Source of the DNA: an uncultured Bacteroidota bacterium
Lineage (GTDB): Bacteria > Bacteroidota > Bacteroidia > Chitinophagales > Chitinophagaceae
Reading direction: 5' to 3'
DNA: 6,184 nucleotides
Assembly (NCBI GenBank): GCA_946479535.1
Contig: CAMLGP010000190.1
Span: 1 to 6,184 of the forward strand
Shown: positions 1 to 4,987 of the stretch, piece after piece
Position numbering within the stretch: position 1 is the first letter of the stretch
Layout: each line of letters opens with the position of its first letter
Translations under genes and position numbers: made by a program
The notes under the pieces: generated by a model
The model's input: only the letters and a program-made list of their open reading frames with translations
Database searches by the model: none
Told to the model about the DNA's origin: nothing

Positions 1-173
1 GGCTGTTCAAAAAGCATGTCCAGGATTATGGCATCCAGAAAAGAGTTGGGATGATTACAGGCAAGCAGCAGGGGGCCTTTCTCCATTAGGATTTCCGGTT
101 TGGAAATGATGACGCGCCGGCAGAAGATATACATGGCGGGCCGAACAAGAATTTTGAGGAGCCTATAGAGCAA
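1..173 (-). CDS. PlsC-like lysophospholipid acyltransferase, N-terminal fragment
   Basis: This is the first 57 codons of a gene that leaves the window at its left edge. The translation is open from a TAG at 179-177 to base 1. It contains KGPLLLACNHPNSFLDA (residues 32-48), the acyl-CoA/acyl-ACP glycerolipid acyltransferase motif I. The catalytic pair would be His41 and Asp47, spaced HX5D where E. coli PlsC has HX4D. Family members transfer an acyl chain to a lysophospholipid or glycerol phosphate at the inner membrane. The start is taken as TTG (171-173), because the residues from there (MLYRLLKILVRPAMYIFCRR) look like the usual N-terminus of Bacteroidota homologues. The first in-frame ATG (132-134) would remove 13 of those residues. 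No Shine-Dalgarno sequence is present. The gene is divergent from rpsA. Motifs II-IV lie outside the window, so substrate and integrity cannot be judged. Confidence 0.8.
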   Translation of the reverse strand, partial: MLYRLLKILVRPAMYIFCRRVIISKPEILMEKGPLLLACNHPNSFLDAIILDMLFEQ

Positions 174-180
174 ATGCTAT

Positions 181-213
181 TTTTGCCGTGAATTTAAGGT
201 CTTGGCGGCAAAA
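181..213. repeat. Spaced 8-bp inverted repeat, possible operator or leader hairpin
   Basis: TTTTGCCG (181-188) and CGGCAAAA (206-213) are exact reverse complements separated by 17 bases. The near arm ends 7 bases before the proposed TTG start of the minus-strand acyltransferase. The far arm overlaps a weak -7 candidate for that gene. It could be a two-fold symmetric protein-binding site or a stem-loop in the leader RNA. No T-tract suitable for a terminator follows on the plus strand. The symmetry is seen directly; any function is inferred. Confidence 0.4.
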
Positions 214-216
214 CTT
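209..216 (-). promoter_or_regulatory. Weak -7 candidate for the divergent acyltransferase gene
   Basis: On the minus strand this reads AAGTTTTG, one mismatch from the Bacteroidota TAnnTTTG element, and it lies 35 bases before the proposed TTG start. No convincing TTG -33 box is present about 20 bases upstream. A second one-mismatch candidate, GATATTTG, lies at 251-258 on the same strand. The call is tentative. Confidence 0.2.
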
Positions 217-302
217 GTAAATGTTTAATAATCATTAATTTATTGGGGGTCAAATATCAGAATTAGCTCTCATAAATCCTTCAGAATCACCTATAAAAAG
301 CT

Positions 303-310
303 TATCTTTG
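303..310 (+). promoter_or_regulatory. rpsA promoter, -7 element
   Basis: TATCTTTG is an exact match to the Bacteroidota primary-sigma -7 consensus TAnnTTTG and lies 32 bases before the rpsA ATG. A TTG at -33 is not evident; TTC at 280-282 has the right spacing (20 bases). Transcription would start near 315-318, giving a leader of roughly 25-28 nucleotides. Confidence 0.65.
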
Positions 311-314
311 CTCC

Positions 315-334
315 CCCGATTCAAAACCGTCGGG
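315..334 (+). promoter_or_regulatory. Short stem-loop in the rpsA leader
   Basis: CCCGAT (315-320) pairs with GTCGGG (329-334), giving five Watson-Crick pairs plus a closing U-G pair around an 8-base loop. It ends 8 bases before the rpsA ATG, with AT-rich sequence between. If transcription starts where the -7 element predicts, the stem sits at the extreme 5' end of the mRNA. Possible roles are protection of the transcript from 5'-end-dependent decay or a binding site for S1 autoregulation. Both roles are inferred. Confidence 0.4.
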
Positions 335-342
335 ATTTTATC

Positions 343-2259
343 ATGTTTCAAAATTTGATTCAAAAACACTTAAACGCTGATGCACAGGAGAATGGTTCCG
401 CGGATACAACCGCTGAAGCTTCTACAGCGACAAAAACTGCACCTGTGGAGGTTGTGCAAACTGCACACGATGATTTCGACTGGAGCGTAGACAAACGCAA
501 TGTTACTTCTTACAACAAAGACGAAAAAGAGAAGTACGACAAAGTGTATGAAAACACTTTTATTCAACTGAATGATGGCGAGCTGATCAAAGGAACTGTG
601 GTGGGTCTCACTAAAACCGATGTTGTATTGAACATTGGCTTCAAGAGTGACGGTCTGATCTCTCTGAACGAGTTCCGTGATCTGCAAAACCTGGGAATTG
701 GTGACCTGGTGGAAGTGATGATCGTAGAAAAAGAGGACAGGGATGGTCACCTGAACCTGAGCCGCAGACAGGCCCGTATCACCCGTGCATGGGAAAAGAT
801 CGTAGAAGTGCACAAGACCGGCGAAGTGATCACCGGAACTATTACCAGCAAAACAAAAGGTGGATTGATCGTGGATGTATTCGGAATGGAAACCTTCCTT
901 CCCGGATCACAGATTGATGTGAAGCCTGTAACTGATTACGATCAGTTTGTTGGAAAAACAATGGAATTCAAGGTAGTCAAGATCAACGAGGCTATCAAAA
1001 ATGCTGTGGTATCTCATAAAGCGCTTATCGAAAGCGATATCGAAGCACAACGTGCAGAAATTATCAGCAAGCTGGAGAAAGGCCAGGTGCTTGAGGGTAC
1101 TGTGAAGAACATTACAGACTTCGGTGCCTTTATGGACCTCGGCGGTCTGGACGGCTTGTTGTATATCACTGATATTTCATGGGGACGTATTTCTCACCCA
1201 AGTGAAGTGCTGAAGATGGATCAGAAGATCCGTGTGGTGGTACTTGACTTTGATGATGAGAAAAAACGTATCAGCCTTGGTCTGAAACAATTGACTCCGC
1301 ACCCATGGGATGTGCTTACGGCAAATATCTCTGAAGGCAATATCGTGAAAGGTAAAGTAGTGAATATTGAAGACTACGGTGCGTTCCTTGAGATCATGCC
1401 TGGTGTTGAAGGTCTGGTTCACGTAAGTGAGATAACATGGGCTAATACTCCAATCAATGCCAAAGAGTTCTTCAAACTCGGTGATGAGCATGAAGCGAAG
1501 ATTGTTACACTGGACAAGGATAACAGGAAGATGAGCCTGTCTATCAAGCAACTTTCTCCTGATCCCTGGAATGATATCGAAACCAAATTTGCAGAAGGTA
1601 GTCGCCATACAGGTCTGGTTAAGAACATCACCAATTATGGTGTGTTTGTAGAACTGGCTCCTGGTATTGGTGGTATGATCCATATCAGCGATCTGAGCTG
1701 GCTTAAACGTTTCAATCACCCAAGTGAATACACCAAGGTTGGTAGCAACATTGATGTAGTGATCATGGGAATCGACAAGGACAACCGCAAACTGCAGTTG
1801 GGCCACAAACAGCTTGAAGAAGATCCATGGAACACATTGCAGGATACCTTCGCTATTGGAAGTGTGCATGAAGGAACTGTGATCCGTCGTGATGATAAAG
1901 GTGCTATTGTTCAACTGCCTTACGGACTGGAAGGGTTTGCGCCTAACCGCCACCTGACCAAGGAAGATGGCAAGAGCATCGGTGCTGATGAGGCCAATAA
2001 ATTCATGGTGATCGAATTTGATCGCAATGAAAAACGTATTGTTCTCTCTCATACACGTATCTGGGAGCAGGGCCAGGTTGAAGAGAAAGAAAGTCAGAAG
2101 AAGGAAGCTCGTTCAGAAGCAGAAAAGACCAAGAAGGCCGTTAAGAATATCCAGAACAAGGTTGAAAAAGCTACGCTTGGTGACCTGGGCGTACTGGCTG
2201 ACCTGAAGAAGAAACTGGAAGGCGGCGCTGGAAATGATGAGTCCAAATCTGAAGGTTAA
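343..2259 (+). CDS. rpsA: 30S ribosomal protein S1
   Basis: This encodes ribosomal protein S1, which binds mRNA at the small subunit and helps unfold and position it for initiation. The 638-residue product has an acidic, Ala/Thr-rich, probably disordered N-terminus (about 1-70). Six S1 OB-fold domains follow, at roughly 76-145, 157-227, 244-316, 329-403, 416-490 and 503-571. Domains 3-5 are the most typical, with GxVxNIxDFGAFxxL-like strands, and the linkers after domains 3, 4 and 5 carry HPW or DPW. Domains 1, 2 and 6 are more divergent, as is usual for S1. The tail (572-638) is rich in Lys and Glu and ends with a LGDLGVLADLKKKLE segment. The ATG is supported by a promoter and short leader just upstream, and it has no Shine-Dalgarno sequence. 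The gene appears monocistronic, with a terminator 21 bases after the stop. No frameshift or truncation is seen. Confidence 0.97.
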   Translation: MFQNLIQKHLNADAQENGSADTTAEASTATKTAPVEVVQTAHDDFDWSVDKRNVTSYNKDEKEKYDKVYENTFIQLNDGELIKGTVVGLTKTDVVLNIGFKSDGLISLNEFRDLQNLGIGDLVEVMIVEKEDRDGHLNLSRRQARITRAWEKIVEVHKTGEVITGTITSKTKGGLIVDVFGMETFLPGSQIDVKPVTDYDQFVGKTMEFKVVKINEAIKNAVVSHKALIESDIEAQRAEIISKLEKGQVLEGTVKNITDFGAFMDLGGLDGLLYITDISWGRISHPSEVLKMDQKIRVVVLDFDDEKKRISLGLKQLTPHPWDVLTANISEGNIVKGKVVNIEDYGAFLEIMPGVEGLVHVSEITWANTPINAKEFFKLGDEHEAKIVTLDKDNRKMSLSIKQLSPDPWNDIETKFAEGSRHTGLVKNITNYGVFVELAPGIGGMIHISDLSWLKRFNHPSEYTKVGSNIDVVIMGIDKDNRKLQLGHKQLEEDPWNTLQDTFAIGSVHEGTVIRRDDKGAIVQLPYGLEGFAPNRHLTKEDGKSIGADEANKFMVIEFDRNEKRIVLSHTRIWEQGQVEEKESQKKEARSEAEKTKKAVKNIQNKVEKATLGDLGVLADLKKKLEGGAGNDESKSEG

Positions 2260-2280
2260 TTAAGTTACAATTAAGTATAA

Positions 2281-2312
2281 GGCTGTCCCGCCGAAGGCGG
2301 GCAGCCTTTTTT
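2281..2312 (+). terminator. Intrinsic terminator of rpsA
   Basis: GGCTG-T-CCCGCC (2281-2292) pairs with GGCGGG-CAGCC (2296-2306) around a GAA loop. The stem has 11 G+C-rich pairs with one bulged T, followed by six T (2307-2312). It starts 21 bases after the rpsA stop and should separate rpsA from the downstream acyltransferase gene. Confidence 0.92.
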
Positions 2313-2397
2313 ATTTAACCGGATTTCCCTACTTCCCCATACTATTTCCTATAACCGGACTTTTTATGTCCCTGTCAGCCTCTGGCTAAATTCTTGT

Positions 2398-2404
2398 TAC
2401 CTTG
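2398..2404 (+). promoter_or_regulatory. Possible promoter element for the plsC-like gene
   Basis: TACCTTG resembles the Bacteroidota TAnnTTTG element with one T missing and lies 16 bases before the ATG at 2421. No clear -33 TTG is seen. A promoter is expected somewhere in 2313-2420, because rpsA ends at a strong terminator. The short leader this implies would be only several nucleotides. Confidence 0.35.
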
Positions 2405-2420
2405 CAATTAAACACATTCA

Positions 2421-3182
2421 ATGAGTTCGTGGATAGACAGATTGAAGAATGTAAAGCTGGTGAGAAAGTTTGTCTATGCTTTAGTGGGTTCCTTTTCATG
2501 GCCCGGCCTGGTCATTATCAACAAGCTTAAGATCACAGGAATGGAGCATTTGAAAGAATTGCCCAGGCAGAATGTTTTGTTCGTCAGCAATCACCAGACC
2601 TATTTTGCCGATGTGATCACCTTCCTTCACATTTTCTGCGCCCTGAAATGGGGAAAGATGAACCGGCTCGGGGTCCCTTATTACTTACTGAATCCTTTTA
2701 CAAGGGTAAACTATGTAGCTGCAGAGGCAACCATGAAAGGGAACTGGATGAGCCGTCTTTTTGCACTGGCAGGTGCCATCACAGTGAAACGTACCTGGAA
2801 CAAGGATGCCAAAGAGCAACGTAAAGGCCTAGATGTCTCTGATACGAGAAAGATAACGCGTGCGTTAAGTGAGAACTGGATCATTACATTTCCGCAGGGA
2901 ACCACCACTCCCTTTGCTCCGGGTCGTAAAGGCACTGCCCTGATCATCAAACAAAATAAATCCATCGTGATCCCGGTGGTTATTGGCGGCTTCTGGAGAG
3001 CATTCAGCAAAAAAGGGTTGAAGCTGAGAAAGAAAGGAACACGTTTAACAGTTATGTTTAAGCCTCCATTGGAAATTAATTACGATGCTTCTACGGAAGA
3101 AATTCTTGCACAAATAATGGATGCAATTGAACAGAGTAAAAAGTTTATGCCTAAAGAGCACCAGATTGCTCCGGGAAATTAA
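2421..3182 (+). CDS. 1-acyl-sn-glycerol-3-phosphate acyltransferase family protein (PlsC-like)
   Basis: The 253-residue product belongs to the PlsC glycerolipid acyltransferase family, whose members make phosphatidic acid by acylating lysophosphatidate at the inner membrane. A hydrophobic segment at about 17-34 could anchor the N-terminus. Motif I is SNHQTYFAD, with catalytic His58 and Asp64 (HX5D rather than the HX4D of E. coli PlsC). The motif III equivalent is FPQGTTTPF (157-165), with Gln in place of the usual Glu of FPEGT. Motif IV is IPVVIGG (184-190). The length is normal for the family. The ATG has no Shine-Dalgarno sequence. The gene follows the rpsA terminator and converges on the SGNH hydrolase gene 14 bases away. 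The acyl acceptor cannot be fixed from sequence: lysophosphatidate is the default, but lyso-aminolipid or ornithine-lipid acylation is possible, so no gene symbol is given. Confidence 0.85.
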   Translation: MSSWIDRLKNVKLVRKFVYALVGSFSWPGLVIINKLKITGMEHLKELPRQNVLFVSNHQTYFADVITFLHIFCALKWGKMNRLGVPYYLLNPFTRVNYVAAEATMKGNWMSRLFALAGAITVKRTWNKDAKEQRKGLDVSDTRKITRALSENWIITFPQGTTTPFAPGRKGTALIIKQNKSIVIPVVIGGFWRAFSKKGLKLRKKGTRLTVMFKPPLEINYDASTEEILAQIMDAIEQSKKFMPKEHQIAPGN

Positions 3183-3196
3183 GGCCAGAAATTAAT

Positions 3197-4015
3197 TTAC
3201 TTCATTGCCTTTACAACCATTTTCGCAATTACCTTATTTCCCTTATCCGAAGGATGTAAACCATCATAGGTCATATCGATGGCCTCAACAGGGTAGGGGT
3301 ACTCATCTGTTTCAGGATTGAAAGGGATATCAATATAATCAGGGTATTTGTAATTTTTATATAATCCGGTTTTGGGGTCTTTGAGGTGTTTGAACTTAAC
3401 CATATTCTTCAGCGTGATCCCACTCTTATTATACAGATCGATAAGGGGAAAATGTTCCTGGTTCGCAATTTGAATGATCGCATCTGCTACCTGCGATAAT
3501 GATTGATTATTTTTCTCTTTATATGATCCGAAGGCATTATTCTTAAAACCATTGACGTAAACGAAATCTGAACGCTGAAGAGGTGTGATAAGAATGATCT
3601 TTGCTTCGCTATTGAGAGATCGAAGCTTATTGATAATAATGCGAAAGGAACCATAAATTGTTCCGGTGCCAGTATTATTGATATAATCGTTCAATGTGCC
3701 GATAGGTTTCCCGCCCCACCAGTCGTTGGTGCCAAGAAAAATGGAATAGACATCAGCTTTTACGATCCCCAGATTTTCAATTTCAGTTGCGATACGCACG
3801 CTGGTCCACCCATTATGCCCCTGGTTTATATAATGTACGTTGGATAATTTCTCCGTTACGCGGGTGAGATATCCCTTCTTCACGCGATTGCCTGTTTCAT
3901 TGCCATGATCATTCAAATAGGTAATGGAATCGCCAATAGCTACCCAGGTTATAGGTTTCTTTGAAAAGGACGTGGAAATAATGATTACGGTGAGGAGAAC
4001 GATGTATTTTTTCAT
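3197..4015 (-). CDS. Exported SGNH/GDSL-family hydrolase
   Basis: The 272-residue product is an SGNH-fold esterase or lipase-like hydrolase. Residues 1-18 form a Sec signal peptide (MKK, a hydrophobic core, then STSFS) without a lipobox Cys, so the protein is probably periplasmic or secreted. Block I is AIGDSIT with nucleophile Ser30. Block II is GHNGWTS with oxyanion Gly69. Block III is GTND with Asn97. Block V is DGLHPSD with Asp251 and His254. All catalytic and oxyanion residues are present, so it should be active. Many bacterial relatives remove acetyl groups from glycans, but the substrate is not readable here. The insert at about 205-245, rich in Tyr, Pro and Lys, may shape specificity. 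It lies 30 bases after the ThuA-like gene on the same strand, so co-transcription is likely. There is no Shine-Dalgarno sequence. Confidence 0.88.
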   Translation of the reverse strand: MKKYIVLLTVIIISTSFSKKPITWVAIGDSITYLNDHGNETGNRVKKGYLTRVTEKLSNVHYINQGHNGWTSVRIATEIENLGIVKADVYSIFLGTNDWWGGKPIGTLNDYINNTGTGTIYGSFRIIINKLRSLNSEAKIILITPLQRSDFVYVNGFKNNAFGSYKEKNNQSLSQVADAIIQIANQEHFPLIDLYNKSGITLKNMVKFKHLKDPKTGLYKNYKYPDYIDIPFNPETDEYPYPVEAIDMTYDGLHPSDKGNKVIAKMVVKAMK

Positions 4016-4045
4016 ATTCAGATATTTAATCTAAGCCAGGGAAAT

Positions 4046-4885
4046 CTATTTACTCCTGCCCAGCCAGAGGATACTATTGATTAAAAGCTTGTTTTGATTT
4101 TCACTGCTGAAGGTAGAAGAAAGCGGTTTATTTGTCTTACCCTCATAGTCCATATCATTATGGCCCATGTTAAAATAGACCATGTGATATTTGGTATTGG
4201 TCCATACAACAGGATAATATCCTTCATGCCAGATCTCATACGGTTTTGGACCCGTGCCGAGTGGGAATGAAGAGGGATCAATTGAAAGAAGGATCTTAAT
4301 ATCCCTGTTTTTCCTTAGATCATTTTTCCATCGGTACCATTCATTAGGAGCGGCAGTTATTGTAGCCGGTAATCCTTTGGTGGCAGGATGCTTCCGGTCT
4401 TCCACTTTCAGTGTAGCTGAGGTTGGCCTCCACGTATTGCTTCCGTATTCTCCGCTTCCCAGGAATTTATTGTGGTACCAGTCCCAGTTCTGCGGAAAAG
4501 CGGAAGGGGTTAATGCGAAAGCTGAGAAATGAAACCCGATCCATGCCCCGCCATTTTCCATGTATTGCTGAAAAGCTGCTCTTTGCGCAGAGTCTTCCGG
4601 ACGGGTATCCAGGAATAGCACTATTTTATATTGTGAGAGAAAGGGCAGGTTCAGGTTGCTCCAGTAATTAGTGGAATCATATTGAAAATTATATTTCTCA
4701 CCCTGTTGCCTGAACCATTGGTGGGCTTCCTTTACGAAGTCAATATGAGCCAGATCATTTTTAGCAGTGTAAAAGGCGATTATTTTGAATGGGCTATTTG
4801 GCCTTTGAGAATTTGATACCAGAGAACTGCTTACTATTAAAAAAAGGCACAGGCAGATGCGGGCATTGAGAAAAAGCTTAATCAT
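4046..4885 (-). CDS. ThuA-like domain protein, exported
   Basis: The 279-residue product matches the ThuA-like family (glutamine-amidotransferase-like fold; Pfam calls it trehalose utilisation). A signal peptide covers about 1-26 (MIKLFLNARI, a hydrophobic core, then SNSQ). Its Cys residues (11 and 13) lie inside the core, not in a lipobox. The core starts KIIAFYTAK (34-42). Family landmarks are NGGAWIGFHF (111-120), a conserved HP (166-167), NEWYRW (181-186, where many relatives have DELY), PVVW (225-228), GHND (241-244) and a closing ILWLGR. The class I amidotransferase nucleophile Cys is absent at the elbow position, as is normal for ThuA proteins. In rhizobia ThuA works with ThuB in trehalose oxidation, but the role of exported Bacteroidota members is not settled. 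It is the first gene of a probable two-gene unit with the SGNH hydrolase and lies behind a terminator that separates it from susD. Confidence 0.85.
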   Translation of the reverse strand: MIKLFLNARICLCLFLIVSSSLVSNSQRPNSPFKIIAFYTAKNDLAHIDFVKEAHQWFRQQGEKYNFQYDSTNYWSNLNLPFLSQYKIVLFLDTRPEDSAQRAAFQQYMENGGAWIGFHFSAFALTPSAFPQNWDWYHNKFLGSGEYGSNTWRPTSATLKVEDRKHPATKGLPATITAAPNEWYRWKNDLRKNRDIKILLSIDPSSFPLGTGPKPYEIWHEGYYPVVWTNTKYHMVYFNMGHNDMDYEGKTNKPLSSTFSSENQNKLLINSILWLGRSK

Positions 4886-4893
4886 TCGAGTAT

Positions 4894-4907
4894 TGTCTTT
4901 TTAGACA
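4894..4907. repeat. Small inverted repeat in the ThuA gene leader
   Basis: TGTCT and AGACA are exact reverse complements around TTTT, 8 bases before the ATG of the ThuA-like gene. In the minus-strand RNA this could form a 5-bp stem with an AAAA loop, or the DNA could bind a regulator. It is short enough that chance is a real possibility. Confidence 0.25.
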
Positions 4908-4911
4908 GATG

Positions 4912-4919
4912 CCAATATA
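4912..4919 (-). promoter_or_regulatory. Possible promoter element for the ThuA/SGNH unit
   Basis: On the minus strand this reads TATATTGG, one mismatch from TAnnTTTG, and it lies 26 bases before the ThuA ATG. It directly abuts the U-tract of the upstream terminator. A -33 box would then fall inside the terminator hairpin, and none is obvious. A promoter is needed here if the terminator is efficient. Confidence 0.3.
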
Positions 4920-4921
4920 AT

Positions 4922-4965
4922 AAAAAAAACCTCCTGCCCTTAAATAAAAGGCAGGAGGTTTTTTT
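4922..4965 (-). terminator. Terminator after the susD-like gene, bidirectional by structure
   Basis: CCTCCTGCC (4930-4938) and GGCAGGAGG (4950-4958) form a 9-bp G+C-rich stem with an 11-base AT-rich loop. Eight A lie on the left (4922-4929) and seven T on the right (4959-4965). Read on the minus strand, it gives a hairpin followed by eight U, about 20 bases after the susD-like stop. The symmetry would also terminate plus-strand transcription. Confidence 0.92.
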
Positions 4966-4987
4966 ATTAATGGATTTGTCCTGAAAA

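Noticed and set aside
222..240. AT-rich inverted repeat TTAAT-aatc-ATTAA between the divergent genes
   Set aside because: Short arms in very AT-rich sequence are expected by chance; at most it is a flexible or UP-like promoter stretch.
370..813. Minus-strand open frame of 147 codons opposite the rpsA 5' end
   Set aside because: It is entirely covered by the S1 coding sequence and has no family-like motif.
1177..2052. Long minus-strand open frame of 291 codons opposite rpsA
   Set aside because: It lies wholly inside rpsA, its translation shows no recognisable domain, and rpsA is unambiguous. It is a shadow of rpsA codon use.
4254..4671. Two overlapping plus-strand frames opposite the ThuA-like gene
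   Set aside because: They are antisense to a well-supported gene, and their translations show no domain.
4046..4885. Naming the ThuA-like protein as a trehalose-utilisation enzyme
   Set aside because: The family name comes from rhizobial ThuA. This copy is exported and has no ThuB-like neighbour in view, so trehalose is not supported.
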